Below are positions 1-6,508 of a stretch of 12,827 nt of DNA, in pieces (the stretch's first letter is position 1; every line of letters starts with the position of its first letter). Made by a program: the position numbers and the translations under genes. Source of the DNA: Bacillota bacterium (lineage in GTDB: Bacteria; Bacillota; Clostridia; Acetivibrionales; DSM-1351); contig JAEYHZ010000025.1 in the NCBI GenBank assembly GCA_023409265.1, forward strand, positions 1 through 12,827, in the 5' to 3' direction. The notes under the pieces are model-generated. The model made no database searches and was not told where the DNA came from. It was given only the letters and a program-made list of their open reading frames with translations.

Positions 1-126
1 GAGAGAATTTGGCTTGCGACAAGGCGAAGATGCGCAGAAAGGCTTTGTGCCTTGCAAGCGGCTTCAACGCAGCCGCAGGGCAAATTCACCACTCAAAAAC
101 GTATTGTACATTGTTAATAGAGGGTA
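1..126 (+). repeat. Truncated copy (right-hand part) of the MITE-like repeat seen complete at 12553-12827
   Basis: Bases 1-126 align without gaps to 12702-12827 and differ at only three positions (31, 35 and 88). The copy ends at 126 with the same terminal inverted repeat arm (104-126) as the complete copy; the left part lies outside the window. The DNA is rich in small palindromes, for example CTTG-cga-CAAG near 13-23 and GCGGCT/AGCCGC near 58-76. It has no credible coding content. It sits about 100 bp upstream of the alpha-xylosidase start. Confidence 0.85.
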
Positions 127-224
127 AGGGTAATTAAGAAATAATTTATACATAACCAGTTAATTAGCCGTCTTAGAATGGGGAAGTTATTATTTAATCA
201 TGCCAAATAATTTGGAGGTATTAT
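127..224. other. Leader region of the alpha-xylosidase gene
   Basis: This short AT-rich stretch lies between the end of the repeat and the alpha-xylosidase start. The only clear signal is the ribosome binding site GGAGG at 214-218, six bases before the ATG at 225. I see no convincing -35/-10 pair, catabolite-response operator or riboswitch. A promoter must lie here or inside the repeat if the gene is transcribed on its own. Confidence 0.4.
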
Positions 225-2540
225 ATGAAGTTCACGGATGGATTTTGGCTAAAACGCAAAGGTGTCAGCATATTTTCGCCCGCAGAAGTAAGGGACTACA
301 GCATTAATGAAAAATCAATAGTATTGTATGCTCCTGTCACTAAGATAACAAACCGCGGACAGACCCTGCAAGGCCCGCTGCTGACAATAGAAATCAGTTC
401 GCCCTGCAGCAATATAATAAGGGTTGTTTCGCAGCATTTTATAAAAAGAATAAAAGTACAGCCCGAATTTGATCTCAATTTTGATAAGAAGTTCGTACCT
501 GAAATACGAGATGAAGCTGATGAGCTTGTATTAAAAAGCGGTAAAACCTCTGTAAGAGTTAATAAAGAGGATTTTTCAATGTGCTTCTATTATGAAGACA
601 GGCCTTTAACCAGGAGCGGAAGAGGCCAGATGGGTTATATTACAACCGAACATACAGGAGCTTATATGCGTGAACAGCTTGACCTTGTTACCGGCGAGTG
701 TGTTTACGGGTTGGGAGAACGTTTCTCTGCTTTTGTTAAAAACGGGCAGAGTGTAGATATATGGAATGAAGATGGAGGAACCTCATCAGAACAATCCTAT
801 AAAAATATCCCGTTCTATATAACCAACAAAGGATATGGGGTATATATAAACCATCCTGAAAAGGTATCTTTTGAAGTTGCATCTGAGGCTGTTTCAAGAG
901 TACAGTTCAGCGTACCGGGTGAGAAGCTTGACTATTTCGTTGTAGGCGGAAGTGATCTGAAGGATGTTATTCATAACTATACAACATTGACAGGAAGGCC
1001 TTCATTACCACCTGCATGGTCCTTTGGTTTATGGCTTACAACCTCCTTTACAACAAATTATGATGAAAATACAGTATCATCCTTTGTAGACGGAATGGTT
1101 GAAAGAGATATTCCGCTTAGAGTTTTCCACTTTGACTGTTTCTGGATGAAGGAGTATGAGTGGTGTAATTTTGAGTGGGATAAGGAAGTATTCCCGGATC
1201 CTAAGAATATGCTTAAAAGGTTAAAGGAAAAGGGCTTGAAGATCTGTGTATGGATTAATCCATATATTGCACAAAAGTCAAAGCTCTTTGATGAAGCTGT
1301 AGAGAAGGGCTACCTGATAAAGCTTGAGGACGGAGAAGCCTGGCAGTGGGATTTATGGCAGCCTGGTATGGGAATAGTTGACTTTACCAATCCCGATGCC
1401 TGTAAATGGTATGCCGGTAAACTGAATGAACTGGTTGATATGGGAGTTGATTGCTTCAAAACCGACTTTGGTGAAAGAATACCAACCAATGTGGTCTACC
1501 ACAATGGTGCCGACCCTGTTAAAATGCATAATTACTACACTTATTTATACAACAAGGTAGTTTATGATGTTCTTGTTGACAGATTTGGAAAGGAAGAAGC
1601 AATATTATTTGCAAGGAGTGCTACGGTAGGATCACAGAAATTCCCTGTTCACTGGGGCGGCGACTGCGTATCCAGATACGAATCCATGGGTGAGAGTCTT
1701 AGAGGAGGTTTATCCCTGTGCATGTCAGGTTTCGGTTTCTGGAGCCATGATATAAGCGGCTTTGAAAATACTGCATCGCCTGATCTGTACAAGAGATGGT
1801 CTGCTTTCGGATTGCTGTCAACCCACAGCCGCCTGCACGGAAGCAGCTCCTACAGAGTGCCTTGGCTATTTGATGAAGAATCAGTTGATGTGGTGAGATA
1901 CTTCAGTAAGCTGAAATGTTCTATCATGCCGTACCTTTTCAGTGCTGCATGCTATACTGCAGAAACCGGAATTCCTGCTATGCGTGCAATGATCCTTGAA
2001 TTTGACAGGGATAGGGCCTGCGATTATCTTGAAACACAGTATATGCTGGGTGAATCACTTTTGGTAGCTCCTGTGTTCAGTCCCGACGGAAGAGTGGATT
2101 ATTACCTGCCAAAAGGAGAATGGACCAACTTTATCTCAAACCAAAAAGTTACAGGTGGTGCTTGGCAGTATGAGAAGCATGATTTCATGAGCCTTCCGTT
2201 GATGGTAAGACCAAATTCCATTATAGCTGTAGGAAATAATGAAAATGTTCCTGATTATGATTATGTTGATGGGACAACACTTCATGTGTTTGAATTAAGC
2301 GATAATGAACCTGCCTCAGCGACCATCCATACAATGGAGGGAAAAGCCAGGGGATCAGCTCAGGCTGTAAGAAGCGGGAATAGTGTAACCATTACTGTTA
2401 AGGGGTTGAAAAATTACTCCATAGTAATGAGAAACATTAATAATATCACTGATCTCAACGGTGCTGCCTTTGAATCCCATCCTTTGGGTTCAAAACTTAT
2501 ACCAAAGGGAGACAGTGAAATAAGCTTTAAAATTGTATAA
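225..2540 (+). CDS. yicI: GH31 alpha-xylosidase, YicI type, cytoplasmic
   Basis: This 771-residue protein is predicted to release terminal alpha-linked xylose from xyloglucan oligosaccharides such as isoprimeverose. It matches E. coli YicI (772 residues) in length and motifs. The catalytic nucleophile is Asp414 in KTDFGERIP, and the acid/base is Asp480 in HWGGD. The YicI residues that set xylose specificity (Phe277, Cys307, Phe308, Trp345, Lys414) recur here with an offset of two: Phe275, Cys305, Phe306, Trp343 and Lys412. SHDISGFE at 507-514 is the second substrate-binding signature. There is no signal peptide, so it probably acts inside the cell on imported oligosaccharides. The ATG at 225 has a GGAGG site six bases upstream. 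No transporter or other glycosidase lies beside it. The hairpin at 2609-2651 makes it monocistronic at its 3' end. The family call is very secure; the exact natural substrate is inferred. Confidence 0.95.
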   Translation: MKFTDGFWLKRKGVSIFSPAEVRDYSINEKSIVLYAPVTKITNRGQTLQGPLLTIEISSPCSNIIRVVSQHFIKRIKVQPEFDLNFDKKFVPEIRDEADELVLKSGKTSVRVNKEDFSMCFYYEDRPLTRSGRGQMGYITTEHTGAYMREQLDLVTGECVYGLGERFSAFVKNGQSVDIWNEDGGTSSEQSYKNIPFYITNKGYGVYINHPEKVSFEVASEAVSRVQFSVPGEKLDYFVVGGSDLKDVIHNYTTLTGRPSLPPAWSFGLWLTTSFTTNYDENTVSSFVDGMVERDIPLRVFHFDCFWMKEYEWCNFEWDKEVFPDPKNMLKRLKEKGLKICVWINPYIAQKSKLFDEAVEKGYLIKLEDGEAWQWDLWQPGMGIVDFTNPDACKWYAGKLNELVDMGVDCFKTDFGERIPTNVVYHNGADPVKMHNYYTYLYNKVVYDVLVDRFGKEEAILFARSATVGSQKFPVHWGGDCVSRYESMGESLRGGLSLCMSGFGFWSHDISGFENTASPDLYKRWSAFGLLSTHSRLHGSSSYRVPWLFDEESVDVVRYFSKLKCSIMPYLFSAACYTAETGIPAMRAMILEFDRDRACDYLETQYMLGESLLVAPVFSPDGRVDYYLPKGEWTNFISNQKVTGGAWQYEKHDFMSLPLMVRPNSIIAVGNNENVPDYDYVDGTTLHVFELSDNEPASATIHTMEGKARGSAQAVRSGNSVTITVKGLKNYSIVMRNINNITDLNGAAFESHPLGSKLIPKGDSEISFKIV

Positions 2541-2608
2541 TTAATCATTGAATAATTGAAAAATAAAAATAGAGTAATGTATAATTAAATAATATATTAT
2601 AAATCTTT

Positions 2609-2651
2609 AAAAAGTTTTAGAAAAAATATCCGTTTTTCTAAAACTTTTTTT
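2609..2651 (+). terminator. Hairpin terminator after the alpha-xylosidase gene
   Basis: A perfect 17-bp inverted repeat (2609-2625 and 2633-2649, AAAAAGTTTTAGAAAAA and its complement) with a 7-base loop runs into a T tract at 2645-2651. The stem is AT-rich, with only two G/C pairs. Because A and T tracts lie on either side it could work in both directions, but only the + strand has a gene reading into it. Its right arm overlaps a possible ECF-type promoter. Confidence 0.8.
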
Positions 2652-2666
2652 ATTTTACAGTGTATA
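2639..2666 (+). promoter_or_regulatory. Possible ECF-type promoter for the sigma/anti-sigma operon
   Basis: TAAAAC at 2639-2644, exactly 16 bases of spacer (2645-2660), then TGTATA at 2661-2666. This resembles the ECF promoter layout of SigW-type sigma factors (TGAAAC-N16-CGTA). It would place the transcript start near 2673, just ahead of the likely translation start of the sigma gene, and would fit autoregulation. It overlaps the right arm of the upstream terminator. The match is imperfect and the region is AT-rich, so chance is possible. Confidence 0.3.
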
Positions 2667-3274
2667 TATATTCAAGGCATAAGAAAAGGGTGGGGATAAG
2701 GCAGTTGGAGGTTTCGGATTTAAATATATTTAAAGAATACCAGAAAAACAACAGAAGAGGTCTGGAACTTATATATGACAGGTATAAGAAATATGTCTAT
2801 GCAATTGCCTTTAATTACTCTGGTAATAAGGAGGATGCCCTGGATATAACACAGGAAGTGTTTATATCAGTCTTTAAAGCCTTTGGAAGCTTTAAGGAAC
2901 AATACTCAATCCTTCCATGGATCAAGAAGATAACAGTTAACAAGTGCCTTAATTTTTTGAGAAGCCGTAAAGAGAACGTTTCATTAAATGAAACTACCGA
3001 TAGTGGGGATGAGCTTCAAAATATTATCCGGTCAAATGAGGTAACCGAAGCCTCTATCGAGTGCAAGGATACTAAAAAAGCTCTGGAGGAGGCTATAGCA
3101 AAGCTCCCCGATCGGCAAAGAATAGCTGTATTGCTCAGGCATATGAAGCAGATGAAGTATGAGGAGATAGCCAGTACCATGAAGCTTCCGACCGGCACGG
3201 TAAAAACGCTTATACATAATGGAAGAACAGCACTTAAGGACAATTTGATAAAACAAGGCGTTTGGGAGGTATAG
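2660..3274 (+). CDS. ECF-like sigma-70 family RNA polymerase sigma factor
   Basis: This is a small sigma factor with only the two core domains. Sigma region 2 covers about residues 34-103 and includes EDALDITQEVFISVFKAF. Sigma region 4 covers about 140-195, with a helix-turn-helix in YEEIASTMKLPTGTVKTLI. The 204-residue frame begins at a GTG at 2660, but this directly abuts the T tract of the previous terminator and has no ribosome binding site. A TTG at 2705 (189 residues, LEVSDLNIFKEY), with GGGG at 2692-2695 upstream, or a GTG at 2690 is a more natural start; there is no in-frame ATG near the N-terminus. The anti-sigma gene follows two bases after the stop, and its ribosome binding site lies in the last sigma codons, so the pair is probably translationally coupled. 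Target promoters are unknown. The family is secure; the start and ECF subgroup are not. Confidence 0.88.
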   Translation: MYIYSRHKKRVGIRQLEVSDLNIFKEYQKNNRRGLELIYDRYKKYVYAIAFNYSGNKEDALDITQEVFISVFKAFGSFKEQYSILPWIKKITVNKCLNFLRSRKENVSLNETTDSGDELQNIIRSNEVTEASIECKDTKKALEEAIAKLPDRQRIAVLLRHMKQMKYEEIASTMKLPTGTVKTLIHNGRTALKDNLIKQGVWEV

Positions 3275-3276
3275 AC

Positions 3277-3717
3277 ATGCTTAATGATATGAACTGTAAC
3301 AAAATAGATGCTGCTCTGCTTCAGGATTATCTGGAAGGGACAATCGATCCGTTGGAAAAAATATTTGTTGAATGTCATCTGAGTGCCTGCAAGGCATGCA
3401 GAAGACAATTGTCCGAGCTGAAGCTAATTTTATGGGAGCTGGGGAACAAGAGTAACTATGAGGTTGAATATCCCGAGGAACTGGATAAAATGTCATCAGG
3501 ATTGATTGATATTGTTCTTGGAGCAGAAGTAAAATCTGCCACCAGAAAAGTTGTGGACATGCAAATAAATAGTTTGAAAATGACCCGGAAGTTCATTGAG
3601 CATATACCTGGTGCCAGGAAAACTCCCGAAATACTGAAGAAAGCTTCCAGAGGGCTGGCAAAGGGAGTAACTAAAGGAGTTACCAGGGGTGTAAAAAAGA
3701 TGTTGTCTGCAAAGTAA
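3277..3717 (+). CDS. Soluble zinc-finger (ZAS-type) anti-sigma factor
   Basis: This 146-residue protein probably binds and silences the sigma factor encoded just upstream. The N-terminal domain carries the zinc anti-sigma motif H-x3-C-x2-C (His34, Cys38, Cys41) after LLQDYLEGTIDPLEK, the usual putative zinc-finger (zf-HC2) layout. The ATG at 3277 is preferred over the upstream in-frame TTG at 3262, because that TTG overlaps the GGGAGG ribosome binding site at 3264-3269. Unlike many family members it has no membrane helix and no external sensor domain. Instead it ends in a strongly basic tail with four tandem tetrapeptides, GLAK-GVTK-GVTR-GVKK (residues 126-141), which could be an amphipathic membrane- or nucleic-acid-binding helix. 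It is 21 bp from the next gene and so probably shares its transcript. The anti-sigma role follows from motif and position. Confidence 0.85.
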   Translation: MLNDMNCNKIDAALLQDYLEGTIDPLEKIFVECHLSACKACRRQLSELKLILWELGNKSNYEVEYPEELDKMSSGLIDIVLGAEVKSATRKVVDMQINSLKMTRKFIEHIPGARKTPEILKKASRGLAKGVTKGVTRGVKKMLSAK

Positions 3718-3738
3718 TAGTATTTAATGGAGGCATGA

Positions 3739-4455
3739 ATGCTGGTTTTATATGTATTGGGGTATTTGTTTTTTTACCTGATCTTATTTTTGTTAATAGT
3801 CGTTTTAGCTGTTTTTCTTATTCCTTTCCGCTATAATTTTGCCGGGGAAAAGGTAGAAAAAGCATGGTTTCAGGCATCACTATCATGGCTGTTCGGAGGA
3901 ATAAAGCTAAATATTAATTATAACTTTGAAGACAAAATTATTTCATCAATGAAGATCCTGGGAATTCATAAGAAAATGGGGAAAAATCAGGATGAAAAAC
4001 AGGACAAAAATAAAGGAAAATCAAAAGATGACAATAAAGAGGAAAAACAAGGAAAGAAAGCCAAAGATCCATATAGCTATCTAACTTTTGAGGTTATTCA
4101 AAAAGCAATTCAATGCGTGCTTAAAATGCTAAACCATTGCATGCCGGAGAAGTTTCAACTCAGGGCCAGGGTAGGGTTTGAAGATCCTATGTACACAGGG
4201 TTGATATGTGCAGTACAGGGTGCCGGATTTGCAATTTTAGATAAATTGGATATAAATCTTCAACCAGATTTTGAAGAGGAGGAACTGAAAGGCAGCCTCA
4301 CTATAAGTGGCAGGATACAACTGTTCTATCTATTACTAGTTGCGATGGAATTTGTATTTACCAAACCTTTCAGAACAATTTTAATTAAAAATTTAAAAAC
4401 CAAAATAAAAAGGAGAGTAAGAAGATGGCAAACTTTGATTTTAAGGAAAACGTAG
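3739..4455 (+). CDS. DUF2953 membrane protein, YtfI-like
   Basis: This 238-residue protein of unknown biochemical function has one strong N-terminal membrane segment (about residues 3-29), then a very Lys/Asp/Glu-rich linker (about 78-110). The C-terminal half contains FEDPMYTG at 147-154, typical of DUF2953, a second hydrophobic patch (about 194-207) and a basic end. GGAGG at 3729-3733 sits five bases from the ATG at 3739. An ATG at 3735 is in another frame and is not the start. The gene overlaps gerW by 31 bp. In Bacillus subtilis the DUF2953 gene ytfI also sits directly before ytfJ (gerW), so the pairing supports both calls and hints at a shared sporulation or germination role. Family assignment rests on layout, motif and neighbour; no function can be read from the sequence alone. 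Confidence 0.8.
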   Translation: MLVLYVLGYLFFYLILFLLIVVLAVFLIPFRYNFAGEKVEKAWFQASLSWLFGGIKLNINYNFEDKIISSMKILGIHKKMGKNQDEKQDKNKGKSKDDNKEEKQGKKAKDPYSYLTFEVIQKAIQCVLKMLNHCMPEKFQLRARVGFEDPMYTGLICAVQGAGFAILDKLDINLQPDFEEEELKGSLTISGRIQLFYLLLVAMEFVFTKPFRTILIKNLKTKIKRRVRRWQTLILRKT

Positions 4456-4808
4456 AGGTTATATTTGACAAACTTGAGAATTTTTTAAAAACTAAAACTG
4501 TAGTGGGAGAACCAATAAAGGTAGGAGAAACTACAATTGTTCCGTTTATCAATCTGACTTTCGGACTGGGAACAGGCGGAGGAACCGGAAATGATGATAA
4601 AGGTGTAGGCGGCTCTGGAGGCGGTGGAGGAACCGGTGCAAAAATATCTCCTACAGCCGTGCTTGTAATTCAGGGAGACAAGGTGGAACTTCTGCCAATT
4701 AAGAAATCCGGCGGTCTTGACAAGCTGGTTGATATGGTACCCGGCATTATTGAGAAGATAAGTGAAAAGAAGGAAGAAAAGGAAATTGACCCAAAAATAG
4801 AACAATAA
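4425..4808 (+). CDS. gerW: GerW/YtfJ family spore protein
   Basis: This 127-residue protein belongs to the GerW (YtfJ) family, which in Bacillus is a forespore protein needed for normal germination, especially the L-alanine response. It has the family order: an N-terminal helical stretch (1-25), VVGEPIKVGETTIVPFINLTFGLGTGGG (26-53), a glycine-rich stretch to about residue 72, then AVLVIQGDKVELLPI (78-92) and a charged Lys/Glu tail. The ATG at 4425 lies inside the upstream DUF2953 gene with AGGAGAG at 4411-4417 ahead of it, which points to translational coupling. It is the last gene of the sigma/anti-sigma/DUF2953/gerW operon and is followed by a hairpin terminator. The family call is very secure. 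A germination role is known for Bacillus and inferred here. Confidence 0.92.
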   Translation: MANFDFKENVEVIFDKLENFLKTKTVVGEPIKVGETTIVPFINLTFGLGTGGGTGNDDKGVGGSGGGGGTGAKISPTAVLVIQGDKVELLPIKKSGGLDKLVDMVPGIIEKISEKKEEKEIDPKIEQ

Positions 4809-4821
4809 AAATTTGTAAAAG

Positions 4822-4851
4822 AGCTGTGGCCCGTGTGGGTTGCGGCTTTTT
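4822..4851 (+). terminator. Hairpin terminator after gerW
   Basis: An 11-bp stem (4822-4832 with 4837-4847), made partly of G-U pairs when read as RNA, closes a four-base GTGT loop and is followed by five T bases (4847-4851). It starts 14 bases after the gerW stop, as expected for an intrinsic terminator of the sigma/anti-sigma/DUF2953/gerW transcript. Confidence 0.8.
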
Positions 4852-4886
4852 ATCTTTCAACGGGTTTTTTCATTTTGTTTTATATA

Positions 4887-5072
4887 GGAATGATCAAATA
4901 ATAACTTCATATTCTTTGCCCTCCCCGTGTTGTCTTCGGTTGCAATATAGCAATTAATGCGCTCTCCCTGCGTTGCCGTTGGTTGCAATAAACCAATTAT
5001 TGCACCCTTTTCCGCCTTGGGAGGACAAAAAATCCCTCGTTCAAGAAACGGATTTTATTATTTGGTCATTCC
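4887..5072. mobile_element. MITE-like element with 18-bp terminal inverted repeats
   Basis: GGAATGATCAAATAATAA at 4887-4904 recurs inverted at 5055-5072 with one mismatch, defining a 186-bp unit. The flanking bases on each side read ATA (4884-4886 and 5073-5075), a possible 3-bp target duplication. The interior is more GC-rich than its surroundings and holds a 43-bp tandem duplication and two hairpins (4984-5004, and 5029-5056 with a bulge). It has no transposase and no credible gene, so it would be a non-autonomous element. It ends 10 bp before the -35 box of the his operon promoter. The inverted repeat is directly visible; mobility is inferred. Confidence 0.65.
4918..5003. repeat. Two tandem 43-bp repeats inside the MITE-like element
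   Basis: Copies at 4918-4960 and 4961-5003 abut and align without gaps, with nine mismatches in 43. The ten bases GGTTGCAATA are identical in both. The second copy forms a clean hairpin, TGCAATAA (4984-4991) with TTATTGCA (4997-5004). The unit length is not a multiple of three, which argues against a coding repeat. Confidence 0.75.
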
Positions 5073-5082
5073 ATAATTTCTA

Positions 5083-5111
5083 TTGACTGATATAATAAAA
5101 TCAAATATAAT
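5083..5111 (+). promoter_or_regulatory. Sigma-A promoter of the histidine operon
   Basis: TTGACT at 5083-5088, 17 bases of spacer and TATAAT at 5106-5111 form a near-perfect vegetative promoter. A transcript would start near 5118, leaving a leader of about 77 bases before hisZ. That leader is short and has no T-box signature. Two inverted repeats follow that could serve as repressor sites. Confidence 0.8.
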
Positions 5112-5127
5112 AAATATAATTTAATAA

Positions 5128-5170
5128 TTTATCACTTTAATTTGATAAAGCAATATAATCAATGATTATA
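5128..5170. promoter_or_regulatory. Two inverted repeats downstream of the his promoter (candidate operators)
   Basis: TTTATCA (5128-5134) pairs with TGATAAA (5143-5149), and TATAATC (5154-5160) pairs with GATTATA (5164-5170). Both lie between the predicted transcript start and the hisZ ribosome binding site, where a repressor could block transcription. The region is very AT-rich, so short palindromes are expected by chance, and no regulator is encoded in the window. Confidence 0.3.
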
Positions 5171-5194
5171 AAATTAAGCATAAGCGAGGTAAAT

Positions 5195-6454
5195 ATGTCC
5201 AAGTGGAAAATTTATACGCCTGACGGTGTTCAGGATATCCTGTTTGATGAGTGTTATGCCAAAAGAGAAATAGAAAGCCGTATTCGGAAGACCTTCAGAT
5301 CCTACGGCTTCTATGAAATAGAAACTCCAACAGTAGAGTTTTTCGACGTATTTTCATCAGAGATAGAGTCTTTTCCACAGGAGGCAATGGTTAAGTTCTT
5401 TGACCAGAAGGGGCGGATCCTTGTATTGAGACCTGATATAACAGTTCCTGTTGCGAGGATTACGGCAACTAAAAACCGTGATGTTCAGCTCCCTATAAAA
5501 TATTGTTACCTGGGTAATGTTTTCAGGTTCAATGAGGTAGGCGGAGGACGGCAAAATGAGTTTACACAGGTTGGAGTGGAACTACTGGGTGATTCCTCCT
5601 CAGAGAGCGATGCCGAAATAATTGCAGTTGCCATAAACACATTAAAAGCTACCGGGTTGGAGAATTTTCAAATAGATATAGGCCAGGTTGAATTTTTTAA
5701 TGGCCTGGCTGAAGAGGCAGGCTTTTCAGAAAAGGATCTTGAAAGAATTTCAAAGCTCATTGATAGAAAAGACTATGTTGGTGTTGAAGAAATTGTAAAT
5801 CAGTATCATATGTCTAATGAACTAAGAGATTTGATACTGAAGCTGCCCGGTTTGTTTGGTTCTCTGGACGTTATTCAAAAGATCAAAAAGATTACTAAGA
5901 ACAAGCGCAGCCTGGCTGCTCTGGAAAATATTGAAGAGGTAATAGATATATTGGGGGATTATGGCTTTACGAAATATATTTCCATTGACCTTGGCATGTT
6001 GAAGGGGCCAGATTACGATACCGGAATAATATTCAGAGGGTTTACCTATGGTGTAGGCTTTCCCATCCTTTCAGGCGGAAGATATGACAGTCTTACATCC
6101 ATATTTGGAAAGGACTGTCCGGCAACGGGTTTTTCCATCAGCCTGAACATGGTGATGAAAGCACTTGGAAAGACTATTTTTTCCAAGGACAGACCAAGTG
6201 TGGATTCTCTAATCTGTTACAAGAGGACCAACAGGAAAAGTGCAATTGAAATAGCTGAAACTCTTAGAAGACAGGAAATGAATATTGAAACGATGATGGT
6301 AGAGGAAGGAATTGAAAAGGGATTGGAGTATGCCCGTTCAAAACAGATAGGCGGAGTTATATTCATTGATGATAAGGGTAAAATCAGGATACATGATCTT
6401 GTAAATAATACAATTAACGAAACCAGTATTAAGGCAATATTAAATAATCCGTAA
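5195..6454 (+). CDS. hisZ: ATP phosphoribosyltransferase regulatory subunit HisZ
   Basis: HisZ is a paralogue of histidyl-tRNA synthetase that has no aminoacylation role; it assembles with short-form HisG and confers histidine feedback control. The 419-residue protein shows class II synthetase-like motifs: FRFNEVGGGRQNEFTQVGVEL at about 110-130 (motif 2 region) and GGRYDSLTSIFG at 294-305, then TGFSI at 311-315. It lacks a typical anticodon-binding domain, and the next gene is a short HisG, which separates it from HisS. The ATG at 5195 has GAGG at 5186-5189 five bases upstream. The in-frame ATG at 5162 has no ribosome binding site and lies inside a palindrome, so it was not chosen. This is the first gene of the his operon, behind the promoter at 5083. 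Confidence 0.93.
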   Translation: MSKWKIYTPDGVQDILFDECYAKREIESRIRKTFRSYGFYEIETPTVEFFDVFSSEIESFPQEAMVKFFDQKGRILVLRPDITVPVARITATKNRDVQLPIKYCYLGNVFRFNEVGGGRQNEFTQVGVELLGDSSSESDAEIIAVAINTLKATGLENFQIDIGQVEFFNGLAEEAGFSEKDLERISKLIDRKDYVGVEEIVNQYHMSNELRDLILKLPGLFGSLDVIQKIKKITKNKRSLAALENIEEVIDILGDYGFTKYISIDLGMLKGPDYDTGIIFRGFTYGVGFPILSGGRYDSLTSIFGKDCPATGFSISLNMVMKALGKTIFSKDRPSVDSLICYKRTNRKSAIEIAETLRRQEMNIETMMVEEGIEKGLEYARSKQIGGVIFIDDKGKIRIHDLVNNTINETSIKAILNNP

Positions 6455-6508
6455 AAGGTATTCTGCATTAAAGTCGAAAAATGTACAAGTAATGTCTGGA
6501 GGTTGAAA

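Noticed and set aside
4859..5056. Minus-strand frame of about 65 codons through the element upstream of hisZ
   Set aside because: It has no start codon at its beginning and no ribosome binding site, and it spans a 43-bp tandem repeat that is not a multiple of three. It is possibly a decayed gene end but is not supportable as a gene.
4852..5194. T-box or His leader peptide ahead of hisZ
   Set aside because: The predicted transcript starts near 5118, leaving only about 77 bases. No AGGGUGG-like T-box sequence and no run of His codons is present.
5195..6454. Histidyl-tRNA synthetase (HisS)
   Set aside because: The C-terminus lacks a typical anticodon-binding domain, and the next gene is a short-form HisG that requires HisZ.
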